From Pegoplata infirma (Eukaryota; Arthropoda; Insecta; Diptera; Anthomyiidae), in the NCBI GenBank assembly GCA_963921195.1, contig OY992537.1, positions 177,089,021-177,153,020 on the forward strand: a stretch of 64,000 nt of DNA, given 5' to 3'. Made by a program: the position numbers and the translations under genes. The notes beneath the pieces are model-generated. The model saw only the letters and a program-made list of their open reading frames with translations. It searched no databases and was not told where the DNA came from. Below are positions 23,960-35,800 of the stretch, one piece after another. Each line of letters starts with the position of its first letter. Positions within the stretch are counted from its first letter, which is position 1.

Positions 23960-24850
23960 AAGAAATTTTCCAATTAGAAAAGTATCAGATTACAAGACAT
24001 TTTTGCTATAGGAAAAGTATCAGAATCTGATATCTTTCCTACAGAAAAAGTCTCAGATTATGGGACATTTTCCTACAGAAAATGTTTCAGATACTGAGAA
24101 ATTTTTCCTATAGAAATAGTCACAGATTCTAAAACATTTCTCTATAGAAAAATTTTCAAATTCTGAGATTTTTCCGGTGGAAAAAGTGTCAGATTCTGAG
24201 ACGTTTTTTCTGTAGAAAAAGTCTTCGGTTCTGAGACATTTTCCACAGAAAAACTTTTAGATTCTGAGATATTTTTCCTAGAGAAAAAGTCTTAGGTTAC
24301 GAGATATTTTTTCTATAGAAAAAGTATCAAATTCTGATACATTTTTCCTATAGAAAGTCTCAGACTTTGAGACATTTTTCCCATTGGAAAGTCTCAGATT
24401 CTGAGACATTTTTCCTATAGAAAATGTCTCCGCTTCTGACACCTTTTTCCAATAGAAAAACTCAGATTCTGAAATATTTTTCCTATAGAAAAAAAGTCTC
24501 AGATTCTGAGACATTCTTCCTATAGAAAAAGTTTCAGATTCTGAAACATTTTCCCATAGAAAGTCTCAGTTTCTGAGACATTTTCACATAGAAAGTTTCA
24601 GAATCTGAGCCTTTTTTGCTATAGAAAAAGTCTCAAAAAGTATCAGATACTGCGACATTTTTCCCATAGAAAAAGTCTCAGATTCTGAGACATTTTTCAT
24701 ATAGAAAAACTCTCAAATTCTGAGACAATTCCTATAGAAAATTTCCAGATTCTGAGATATTTATCCTGTAGAAAAAGGCTCAGAGTCTGAGACATTTTTC
24801 GTATAAGAAGTTGAAGATTACGATACAATTTTCCTTTAGAAAAAAAACTT
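23960..24850 (-). repeat. Diverged 35-bp satellite array, - orientation
   Basis: Reads as the reverse complement of the main satellite: TTTTTCCTATAGAAAAAGTC and CAGATTCTGAGACA recur with many substitutions. Together with 21960-22880 it forms inverted arrays around unique and mini-me DNA. Confidence 0.85.
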
Positions 24851-25306
24851 CCAAATTTAGAAATAATTCCTCTTTATATTATTTGTGCGAAATGTGTACA
24901 AGATACGAAACTCCAAGTTATTCCAATTTTTAGAATTTTATAATTTTAATGAAATTCTTTTGAAAAATATATGAGAAGAGCACCGCTGATCGTGATGATG
25001 ATTGACATTTGTCTAAAAAATATTAAATACAAATTTTTATATGCATATTTTAAAGTTTTAATACACATAAATTTACCGTTTACCTTTTTTTAAATTATTA
25101 AAATATTTGGAAAATTATTAATTTATTAATTTTTATTTTTACAGAATTTTGGTATTTTTTTTTATTATTTTGTATTTTGAAAATTTGAAGTGAACAGTCA
25201 AATTTGAATGTGGTGATTATAAAAATGTGACTTATCCGAGGTTAATTATGAAAAAAATATGACACTTCGGTGTAACACCCGGAACAGTATGCTATAAATT
25301 TTTTTC
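24851..25306. other. AT-rich stretch, no feature seen
   Basis: No convincing ORF, RNA gene or terminal repeat was found. Confidence 0.5.
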
Positions 25307-25309
25307 TAA

Positions 25310-26233
25310 GGGCGTGTGTGAAACGGTAGCAAATTACTATGGTGAAAAATATTTTTCCTATGGTGATAAAATTTCGAATTTCAGCTGTGTGAAATGAAAT
25401 CTTTTTTGACAATAGTACATTTTTGATAGCTGTATATTATAAAAACATAAATGTTTACGACCATTTATTTTTATAAAAATTTTTGTGAAATATTGCTTTA
25501 AATAATTAAAAATCCCTTGCAAAAATTGATGTTACAATTAATAATTGTTTTTTTTACCTTTATTTTAAACAAAAACATTCAGATAAATAAAAAATTCAAA
25601 GATTAAGTTCAAATTAGATGTGATCAATCCAATTGTAGACAGTCCCATATGTACCATTTTAAAATTTTCTTGCTGCCATAAATGTGCCCCTTATCCTCGT
25701 TGCTGTTAGGTTTTATAATTATTATAAATCTGCTCCATTTTTTAAATATTTCCAAACAAATCCCAGTGTATATCAATAATTCCGTTCTTTAGAAGTTTCC
25801 GTTGATGCTTCTTAGTAATGAAGACGTGTCTTTATAAAATGTTGAAGATTTTATTTGTTCCTTTGGTACACCATTGGTATTTTTCTTCCAGCACTCGACT
25901 TTTCGGCCAAAAAAAACTAATTTCGCTGTCTGTAAATTATATTTTTCTTTAAAAATAATTTGCAATTGATTAATGCAATTTACAACTTACCTGTTATGCA
26001 AATTTTGGTTTGTTTTTTTAGCTAATTTAAATGGTAATTTAAAATTCTGATTTTATTTTGTTTTGTATTTTTTATTTGTAAATATTTTTGAAACTTCAAA
26101 TTTATAAATATCAAAATTTTCTTTTCGTTTGTCAAAATTTATACTAGCCCAAAGGGCTAGTGAAATTTTATTCACCTCAGAATTGTCAAAAATTTACCAA
26201 CAAGCATACTTTGCTACCGTTTCACACACGCCC
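25310..26233. mobile_element. PIF/Harbinger-type MITE
   Basis: Inverted ends starting GGGCGTGTGTGAAACGGTAG match perfectly over 24 bp, with TAA on both sides (25307-25309 and 26234-26236). A 3-bp TWA duplication and GGG-starting ends suggest PIF/Harbinger. The 924-bp interior shows no transposase. Confidence 0.75.
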
Positions 26234-26236
26234 TAA

Positions 26237-26600
26237 CTGACAAATTTTATAATGGGTGTTTTGCATATAATCAAATTGTTGAATTTTTCAATCACAATTT
26301 TTGCGCAAATAATGCAAATATATAAATTTTTAATAACTTTACATGTTATTTTATGAAAGAAAATTTGTAAGTAGTATGTTTTTGGTGCTTAATAATGCTC
26401 ATTTAAGTACATTTTAAAAGTGAACACCAAAATTATTATTGTATCCTGTATCGAATTTAACCAATACAAGGAAAGTAAAATGTGATAGTATTAGTAACAG
26501 AATGATTCATGTAAACCTTAAAAAAGAGTTTCGCTACTGTATATACTGTGCCCATACTGTGGTTGGAGGGTATAAAAATATTGATAAAAAAAAAAATATT
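26237..26600. other. AT-rich stretch with mini-me end fragment
   Basis: Only 26525-26575 is identifiable: TTTCGCTACTGTATATACTG plus GGAGGGTATAAAAATATTG, a mini-me-like terminus also seen near 23220-23255. The rest has no supported feature. Confidence 0.45.
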
Positions 26601-26959
26601 AATAGCTTCCCAGTCAGAAAAATACAATCGCAAAAGCGCTGTGAAAGCGTTGTAAACGGTTCTACAAGCGTTCCATTTACCATCTTAAAAGCGCTTTCAG
26701 ATGATCCGAATGATAACATCGATCTACGCTAGGTTTAAAGCGTTTTTAAAGCGTTTTAAAAAAGTGCTTTCAGAACGTTTTGTTAAAAGTCATGAAAGCG
26801 CTTTAAAAACCAAAAGTAAAGCACTTATAAAGAGCTTAAATACAAAAATTAAAAATATTTTCCAGCGATTAAAATATGAAAAAACAGTACTTTAAAGGAC
26901 TTCATATAAAGCAGATATTTTTTTTATTCGTTAATTGTAGATATTTTTTTTATAAAAGT

Positions 26960-27285
26960 ATTGTAGAAAATAAAGCTCCATTGGTATATCCTCTCTTTAA
27001 AAACAAAAAGTATTCTCTTGGCAAAGTAATGGAATCCACTAAACAAAAGTTGTGTTTTCTTTTATTAATATTCATGGTTTCAAAATTACTGCATCCCATC
27101 CTGATAACGCAATTCTACTTAGTAATGGAAATATTATGATAGTAAACCAAATTTTTAGTACAAATCGATCTAAACACACATGTGATAATATATATTTAAA
27201 AGGCAACATCTTTAATGAAATAAACGCTTATTTTTTCTATCCAATTCCATCAAAAGAAATAGGACTTTATAACGTTAAAAATTGA
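26960..27285 (+). pseudogene. Coding-like remnant of unknown family
   Basis: Two overlapping frames look coding when read together: one containing NKKYSLGKVMESTKQKLCF, and after a shift near 27055, HPDNAILLSNGNIMIVNQIF then FFYPIPSKEIGLYNVK and a stop. Order-preserving polar/hydrophobic alternation and a clear C-terminus set it apart from the surrounding noise. It resembles the C-terminal part of uncharacterised arthropod transposon-associated proteins, from memory only. The frameshift implies that it is not functional. Confidence 0.35.
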
Positions 27286-27350
27286 CGTGAAGATGTTATT
27301 GAAGTCAGTGTGCATATTTTAGAAGTTAATGCATTATTTGTAAATTTTTA

Positions 27351-27860
27351 GAGTCCGACCGAAACCAGTTTTCGAGGCCGAACCGAAACCGAACCGAATA
27401 CTCGGCCGAAAAAGTAATATTCGGCCGAAACCGAACCGAAAATTTAAAAAAATTACCGCCTGAATAAAATTATTAAAAAGTTGTTAAAGATTAATATACA
27501 GCATATAATGCTTTTAAACCACAGGAATTGTTGTATTTTTGAAAAAAAAAAATAAGTTTTTTTAAAAAACTTACAAAATAGTTGTATATTTCATTTGCAG
27601 ATTAGGAGAAAATAATTTTTGAACTGAAACAGTTTTACATTTATTGCATAAACTTGTAACATTTTCTTCAATTGAACTGAAACAAGTGTAATGAAATACG
27701 CAATCAAAAAATTCACCGACTTTTTTACATATTTTTTAAAATACCAAAAAGTTTCGGTTTCGGCTAATATTCGGCCAAAATTTTGCCGAATACCGAATAG
27801 AGGCTGAAACCCCATTATTCGGCCGATACCGAGACCAAAACCGAATATTCGGTCGGACTC
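27351..27860. mobile_element. TA-flanked MITE (GAGTCCGACCGAA ends)
   Basis: Perfect 13-bp inverted ends GAGTCCGACCGAA / TTCGGTCGGACTC, flanked by TA (27349-27350, 27861-27862). Subterminal regions repeat CGGCCGAAT and CCGAACCGAA. It is 510 bp long and non-coding. The superfamily is uncertain; TA suggests Tc1/mariner. Confidence 0.75.
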
Positions 27861-28627
27861 TATAAATTTTATAACGAAACTATTGCTATAACTCTTTTGC
27901 ATAAATGATAATAATAAAACTTAAAATAGATTTACAAATTAAAAAATGTTTTATGTTTTCAAAATTTTGCGTTTTCAATGTGGTAGTAGGGAAAAATTAT
28001 TTAATTTGATTTAACAAAATGTTTTTATAACAATTTGTTTAAAATTGAGTATAATCTAAAAAAATACTATACTTGTATGTACTACGAAAAAAATTTAAAA
28101 ACGTTTGCAAAAACTGCTTTAAAACCATTTAATTTTGAAACGAACATGTATTTTGTTAATAAAGTGCTTTCAAAACGCTTTTCGAAAACGCTCTCAAGGC
28201 GTTCGAATAAAGCGTTTTGAGAATGCTTTTTTTTTGTTACAGTGCTTTCAGAACGCTTTTCGAAAACGCTCGCAAAGCGTTCGAAAATAACGTTTTGAGA
28301 ACGTTCTTTTTTTGTTACAGTGCTTTCAGAACGCTTTTTTTTTATAACCGTCGTCAATTTCTGCTTGGGTTTGTTCGTTTACCTACTACAATTTACTATT
28401 TTTTACTCATTTTACTACTTTTGCTCAAAATCCTTTCGAGTACACATAAAAATAGTAAATGTAGTAAGCAATTTAAGAGAATATAAATATCTCTTTTACT
28501 AAAATTTTACTACAATTTACCGAAAGAATTTCAATGCGTAAATAAAAAAATTATGTCAAATAAATTATTGACAAATTTTAATATTTATTTCCAAAGAAAA
28601 ATTTTAATACATACATACATAAAATAA

Positions 28628-29501
28628 AACAAGTAGAAAAGTTAAATTGGACTTAGCCGAATCTATGAATACCCTCCACAATGCCCTTTTTAAGTTATAG
28701 TAAATTTTCTAGAGTGAAAAAATAACATTTTTGATTAGAAATATTTTATTTTGTTTAAAAAAAACTTTTTTTTTTAACTAATTTTTGAAAAAAAAAAAAA
28801 AAATTTACTAATTTTTTTTTTTGGGTGTAAAATTTTTTTTGAGTGTAAAATTTTTTTCGAGTGTATTTTTTTTTCTTTTAGAGTAAAAATATTTTTGAGT
28901 GACAAAAATGCGTTGTAAAATATTTTTGTGACTTACCAATGTTATTAAAACCTGTTTAACGGGGTTTCAACACGTGAATTTAAGGTGAGGCGAATCTGAA
29001 ATTTACGGTTTTGCTAATAACTTTTGAACCACTGGACCGATTTGGCTGAAATTTAAAACGAACTGGACCAGAGGAACGGCAAATATATATGCCACACTTC
29101 AGCACCCTCAGAATTGCCGTTCGAAAGTTACCGTGTGTTTTATCTCGTAAATTCCAGAAAACCCCTTGCCGAAATTCACTCATTTGCTTATAACTTTTGA
29201 ACCACTGGACCGATTTCGCTGGGTTGCAATACCAACCTGACCAGGTAAATGCCCAACATATATGCCAAACTTCAGGAGCATCCCTAAAGTCTTTCAAAAG
29301 TTAGCGTGTTTTCAACAGACAGACGGACAGACGGACGGACGGACGGACGGACGGACGGACGGATATCGCTAGATCGTCTTAAAATCGATCGAGGATCATG
29401 AATATATATACTTTATGGGGTCCTAGACCAATATTTCGAGGTGTTACAAACGGAATGACAAACTTATATATACCCTCTATCACTAGAGTGGAGGGTATAA
29501 A
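28628..29501 (+). mobile_element. Mini-me-like element, near full length
   Basis: Starts AACAAGTAGAAAAGTTAAAT, TAGCCGAATC and ACCCTCCACAA. It includes two tandem ~180-bp segments with TAACTTTTGAACCACTGGAC and a (GGAC)n tract at 29320-29362. It ends with the (AT)n run, ACTTTATGGGGTCCTAGACC and GTGGAGGGTATAAAAAA. This is the best-preserved copy in the window and a good reference for the others. Confidence 0.75.
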
Positions 29502-31267
29502 AAAGGAAAATCTGCTAATTGTTGGATACATGGTTTTGCAAATAAATACACATCTTTACAGAAATCTGCTTAACATCGAGCATTGATTCTTGGTAGAAGA
29601 AACATGAGCTCTTGGTGGGAAAATTATATTTTTCTCACAGACGTTTTGTAAGATGCAGATGTATTTTTTTTTGTCAATTTTGTATTTAACAGGCCTTCCT
29701 TAAGATGATGTTTTTAAGATATTTTGGAGTGTTTCATATACTTAAATCCTTGGATTTTAAGGGTAGAAAAGTTGGTGAAAATGTTCTACTAAAACTAACT
29801 TTGGATATTATAAAAAAGTCCATTTTTTTCAGAATCTAATTAAAGTAAAGAGATTCTTCTCTATGTACATTTTTTAATATAATACCAAATATTCTAAAGC
29901 ATCTTATAAGATTCTGAGATTTTCTGTAAGGAAAAGTGCTAACTTTGTGCTAACACTATAGCAAAATATTTTTTTATTTTAAAGGTTTTTAAGTAGAAGA
30001 ATTCTTCAGATTCTGAAGGATTTTCTAATATAAAAAGGAGTTCAGTACTGACAAGGAAGGTATTTCAATGGGCATCTACCATTTGTCCTGAAACTTCCAA
30101 AAGAGAAGTTTAGCTGCCTAATTTAACTTTTAAAAAAGCTTTTTCGCCTAGTGAAAAAATGTGGGAAATTCCCAATAAAATCTAAACTAGCAGGAATTTC
30201 GCCAAAAGCAAAAACAAGGGTCAGCTTAATTTTATAGGGCTATGACTGCAACAACCTAACGAATCCGGCTTAGAACATGTCCAATAAGCCATTGGATAGG
30301 CCTTCACAAAACCTCTTGACCGGTATAAAATGTTTGAAACTATTCTTTTAAAGAAATGTGGAAAATTAATAAAAAAGCGAACAAGTTCCCATTTGCACTC
30401 ATTTGCAAGAAATGTGGAAAATTAAAAAAAAGCGAACAAATTCCCATTTGCACTTCTTAGATCGGCTAAATGTGGGATTGTACAGCTAACTCTTATTTTT
30501 CTACCATCTTTCCAATGTACAAGTCTCAGTAAAATCGGTTGGCCCTCCCTTGTCATTGCCTTTTTGCAAGAAAATTTTCTCAGCTTTTGAACATCTTTCT
30601 TTGGGAAAAACCTATTTAAGCTCTTCTTTATCTTAAATGAAAGTACTCAGATGCTAAGATTTACATAAAAAATGACATAAAATTTGAGAATTTTTTTGTA
30701 GGAAAAAGTATGTAGTATATAAAAATTTGTTGTAAAAAGTAAAATATAAAAAAAAACTTGAATGATAAATATATTTTTACTAGTTTTACTACTTTATGTG
30801 TTTTTACTTTTTTGGTTTCTAGCTCAATGAGTAAAATTTTAAAATGGCTCCCTTTTACTACATTTACTACAAAAAAAGTAATCAAACGGACCTAATGAGA
30901 AAAAAATATTGATAAAAAAAAAAATATTGATGAAAAAACATATTGATGAGAAAAAATATTGACGATTAAAAATATTGATAGAAAAAAATATTGACTAAAA
31001 AACATATTAAAAATTATGAAGCTCAATCAAATAACCAAAAATAAATAAAGTCAGTAATAGGCCAGTAAAATTTAAAATTACACATATCAAATAATACTAC
31101 AACATTAACTCAAAACTCAAGATTTCTGAGGTACTTCACTATGGTAGAAAATGAGCGATATGTAAACAATTTTTTTTATTGTAAAAATTTATTTAATATT
31201 CAATGCTAATATTTTTTTCACTGTCTATTATTAAAAATGTTGTTAATCTATTTGCTGTTAAAGCATA
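29502..31267. repeat. Relic stretch with decayed 35-bp units and a short duplication
   Basis: Scattered remnants such as AAGATTCTGAGATTTTCTGT (near 29908) and CAGATTCTGAAGGATTTTCT (near 30009) suggest very old 35-bp satellite. GAAATGTGGAAAATTAA...GCGAAC recurs at 30352 and 30409 as a short direct duplication. 30900-31010 is (ATATTGATGAAAAA)-rich. No gene was found. Confidence 0.45.
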
Positions 31268-32290
31268 CACTCAAAATAATCACTCTGTTAAAATACAAAG
31301 ATACTCTGCTGAGCCAGCAGAAAATACCATAGATTTCCAACCAGCAAGATATTTTGCTATTTTACAAAGAAAACTCTGTAAAATGATTTCGATAAAAAAA
31401 AAAACTGTAGATTTACAGAATTTTCTGTAAAATATTGATGAAAGCGACCAGAATTTTACCAAGAAGCATGGATAGTAATACCTTGACACAAAATAAAGGC
31501 AAATGCTATCATTTAAATGCGCCCGCTTAAATGTTTCGCACGCGAATGTTTAACTTTGAAGTATTTATTTATAAACTCGCTGGATGTTCTCACGTTTTTT
31601 TTCATAAACTTCTCATTTTCAGTTTCACATTTGAGCGGGGTCATTCCAGTAAACACTTTTATTAAATTAAAAGGAAATCATTTAAGAATGCCTTGACTTT
31701 CTTATATATCTTTTTAATGCGTTTGATATGGCTTTTACACAACGGTCACTATTTGATTCCTGATAAATTTCTTCTTCCTTAATGTGCAAGATGTGTTGAC
31801 AATTGGGAAATGCCATCGTGTAAATTTGCCCGCTTTAATGCTTCCAAATTGTAATTTTACTTTTTTTATTTTTGTGAAATTACGAGTCCTTCAATTTTGC
31901 ACTACACCTCGTAAAATTTAGCATCTTTTATTGTAATTTAAGACGCTTTTTAAAGAAAGGTGGAAATAGTTTTTTCAAGAGATTTAAATTTGAAAACCGT
32001 ATTACAGAGCAATAGTAAAATTACAGATGAAATTTAGTATTTTGGTTACTAAAAAAAAACAAAGTATTTTTCTAAAATCTCTATTTTAACAAAAAACTCT
32101 ATTTATGTTCTGAAAATAGAGATTACAAAGAAAGAAATAAAATTACAGATAAAATTTTGTTTTTCGGTCACAAGAAAATACAAAGTATTTTCTTAAAATC
32201 TGTATTTCGACAGATAACTTTGTCAAATATCTGTCGAATTGAGATTGCAGTCATTTTACTGAGTATTTAACAGAGTAATTATTTTGAGTG
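31268..32290. mobile_element. TA-flanked MITE (CACTCAAAA ends) upstream of Or67d
   Basis: Begins CACTCAAAATAATCACTCTG and ends GTAATTATTTTGAGTG, flanked by TA (31266-31267, 32291-32292). The 1,023-bp interior has palindromic ACAGA/TCTGT motifs and no transposase. Its right end lies 329 bp from the receptor start codon. Confidence 0.75.
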
Positions 32291-32291
32291 T

Positions 32292-32568
32292 AGTACTCTG
32301 TTCGATTTCACGGGAAAACATCTGTCAAACTCCATACAAAAAAAATAAATTTTGGCAACGCGAGGAATTATAGGGAAATTGATAAAAAAGTTTTCACGCA
32401 TTTTTATTATACAAGACAATTTAAATTGCCGTGAAAAAGTGACATTTCAGTTTTATTATGATCGTTTCTTTCTTATAATTGTCAAAAGTTGTTGATTTTT
32501 AATTGTTTTATTGCGATTTGAGGCGTTTAAAGTTTATGTCAAATTTTCACGGTAAGAAACAGAGTACT
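32292..32568. mobile_element. Short inverted-repeat element abutting Or67d
   Basis: Ends AGTACTCTGTT and AACAGAGTACT (approximately, one base differs) with internal CACGG/CCGTG pairing enclose 277 bp. It touches the preceding MITE and leaves about 50 bp before the receptor start codon. The target duplication is not clear. Any proximal promoter must lie in or next to this element. Confidence 0.5.
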
Positions 32569-32619
32569 TAGCTTAACTACCAGTCTTAAAGTTTCCCTTG
32601 TTATAATAACTTGTGCAAA

Positions 32620-32865
32620 ATGAACACTTTCGTATATTCTCAACATTTTAAGAAAACTACTAAAATAATGGAGCATTTATATATAGTATTCGGTGCGAAT
32701 TTTTTCAAAGAAGACTATCGTATGAACTGGATAACATGGAGTGTAATGTTACTGATTAATGTAGCAATTGCATTTACACTAACTACATTGGTTTCAATTA
32801 TTAGATTTGATCCGAGTTTGGCAGAGATATTAAAATGTTTGTGCATGTTTGGTGTTGGTGTTCAG
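32620..32865 (+). CDS. Or67d: Or67d exon 1 (82 codons)
   Basis: Starts with the first ATG after the in-frame stop at 32587-32589 and ends TTCAG|GTAAAG at 32865, phase 0. It encodes the cytoplasmic N-terminus and the first hydrophobic segment (around WSVMLLINVAIAFTLTTLVS). The frame stays open past the splice site into the intron for about 12 codons. Confidence 0.85.
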
Positions 32866-35800
32866 GTAAAGTTAAATCTTATAATTTTCGTTAATTTTTA
32901 ATCGGTATAGAAAAACTTTTTCTATATTACCAATAAGCAGGCAGCATTAATTTATTAAGATTTTTTTTTTTACTTTAAAGGGATATATTAAACTTATAAA
33001 TTTGGTTAGAAACAATAGTATGTTTCGATTTATTCATAAGGAGTTGCTCGAAATGTATGAAACAAATGAAAGGAAATCAAAATATCGAAATTGTTTGAAA
33101 ATCACAGTTTCGTTGGAAAAAAAACTGACTATTATTTTAGCAAGTGCAACTTCTTTGGGCATTGTCGGCATAATTTCTGTACCAATTTTTTATTATATTG
33201 TATATAACGAACAGCTATTTGTAATGCCATTTTATATTCCCCTGATCGATCCGTATACCAAATTCGGTTATTATTGTAACTTTGCCTTACATGTTACGTG
33301 TGTACTATTCGGCGGTTATGGAAACTTTGCCAATGATTGGTGGTATTATCTTATAATTGCCCATATTCCGTTGCACAAAAATATTTTACGTTGTAAATTT
33401 AATGATTTGGATGACATTCTTGAAAACGATTTCGAAAATTCGAAAAACTGGAAACCTGTTTTACGTGATATTTTTCAATGGCATCAAAGATATTTAATGT
33501 AAGTATGTATTAACATGTTGGTTTTATTCACTCAAAAAAATACGTTAGTAGATTTACTAATTTTTTTTTGCTAATGCTAGTTAGCTAACTTTTAGCAAAT
33601 TTTTAGTTGAGATTAGCATGTTAGCAAAAAATTCTTGTAAACTTCATTTAGCACATTAGCAATTTTAAACAAACGTTGAACTAATTTCTTTTGCTAAGAT
33701 TTGAAATTGAGTTGACAACATTTTTACAAGATTTTTTGCTAAGATTAGCAAAAATAATGGTAAATTTTTTTTTATTTTCAGAAAACTTAAAATGGCTCTA
33801 TCTCGGAAACTAAGCCAGATAGAGCAAAATGGAGGGCATTTTTGGTTCTTAGAATCTCCATAGTTTCGCGGGTCCTCTTCACATGTGTGGACCTTAATGG
33901 GTCCTAACTTTGGATTCAAAAAAGTTAGCATTCCCGAAAATTTTAAAATGCTCATATCTCGGTAAATATTGCCGACACAACAAAAAGTCCAAAAGCATTT
34001 TTGTAGCCCTCAATACGTAGAACAAGACCGCAAAAAAAAAAAGCTCTCCGAGTAATATTTTTGAAGATATCGAGTTTTTTAATTCTCAAGACCCCAGTGG
34101 TCCCCTATAATCACGTATCTCAAAAACTAAGCAAGGTAGAGCGAAACGTACACAAATTTTGGATCAAAAACTATGACGATTTTTAAGGAACCCAACTAGG
34201 TCTGGGCCCATCGGGGTCTGGACCTATCCGGTCCGAACCCAATGGGGTCCTCAAATGTGTCAAAAAAAAATTTTTTTTGTTAACTAATTATTGGCAAAAC
34301 ATTTTTGCTAACTTTAGCAAAAAAATTGTGGGTTCAAAATCAGCAAATTTTCTTGTAGGTTTACAAGCTTTTTTTGCTAACATTACAGTTTTTTTTTTTT
34401 GAGTGTTGCAATTTGAAAACGCAATAAAAAAATAAAAAAAGCAATAATTTTTTTTTTTAATTTAATTTTGTATTTATTTGACCTTTCATTTGTCATATAA
34501 ATAAAATAACCGAACTCGAGGTCTGTTGATGTGAAAATAATTTTTTTTACATCTCCAATATTTTGAAATTCATCAAATTTAATCATCAGGGACAGTGTTA
34601 AGGATTACACAAACAAAAATATATAAATTACACAGTGCAGCAGCACGTTTAGGGCCTCAACCAAACCAAGACAGTTTGAAAGTACTTATGTGTAGAAGTA
34701 AAAACCCCAAAGGGTTTAGCTCTGTAACGTCTCAAATTTTTTTTATAGCCCACTGAATTTTTCAGTTTTTTTTTTCAAAGGCGTTGAAAAAAATCAAAAA
34801 AAAACAATGTTAATGTTTTTTTGAGCTTAAAATAGTGTTTGGATGTCTTCAATAAGACATCTCCCGTTTTAATGGGTCATTTACGTAATTTTTTTAAGAA
34901 ATGGCTCAGAAACCTGCTAAGACGTGCGTTTAAAGGGTTAAAATATTCTACGATTATTTTCAGCATCAAATTTCACTGGCGGTTACTGACAACAGAAAGT
35001 TCGACCGGTATACGAAAAATACATAAAAAAAGGTAAATTGTAAATTATCATTAACTTTTTATATTTTTTCCTATATTTGTTAGTTACAATTGTATACAAT
35101 TTCTGGCAGAAATATAAAAAAATGAATGACACTTTACAATTTATCTTTTTTCTGTATTTTCCTTATATCAGTCGAACTTTCTGCCTTTAGTAACGCCAGT
35201 AAATTTGATACAGAGTATATTCGTAGAACATTTTAACCCTTTAAACGCAAGTTTTAGTAGACTTTTGAGCCATTTCTTAAGAAAAAAATAAAATAAAATG
35301 ACCAATAAATACGGCAGATAAAGGTTTAGTTCTAGAAAATTCCACATCAAATTCTATTGAAGACATCCAAACACTATTTTAAGCTCAAAAGAACAGTTAC
35401 ATTATTTTTTTCGACTTTTTTCAAACGCCTTAAAAAAAATGCAAAAAATTTTGTGGGCTATAAAAAAAATTTGAGACGTTACAGAACAAAACCAATTGGG
35501 GGTTTAACTACTATACACAAGTACTTTCAAACTGTCTTGGTTTGGTTGAGGCCCTAAGAAATGACCCTTCAATTGTGTCACAGTGTTATCAATTTCAAAC
35601 GATAAAAAAAAAATATAAATAAACTTTAAGCAACTTCTATTCACATTGGAGCGCAATTCCAAACGACAATAATTCTAATATATGAGTTTTTGTTGAGCTA
35701 ATTGGGCCTAATGTATTAATGTAAATAAAAAACCTTTTTTACATATTTCTCCCAGCGTTTCGTCAATTATTTGTTGACTTTTTCAGGGGTTGTCTATTTA

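Larger units (their letters stand above)
26625..28340. mobile_element. Probable DNA transposon relic with AAAGCGTTTT clusters
   Basis: Both edges (26630-26830 and 28160-28335) carry dense copies of AAAGCGYTTT / GTGCTTTCARAACG in both orientations, resembling subterminal transposase-binding clusters. A coding-like remnant and another MITE lie between. Clean terminal repeats and target duplications were not found, so boundaries are approximate. Confidence 0.4.

Noticed and set aside
32611..32619. Earlier start of the receptor ORF at a TTG codon
   Set aside because: TTG is not an expected start in a fly nuclear gene; ATG at 32620 has a good context.
33499..33502. Receptor ORF ending at the TAA after RYLM
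   Set aside because: The TAA is part of the strong donor GTAAGTATG, and exon 3 continues the conserved protein in phase.
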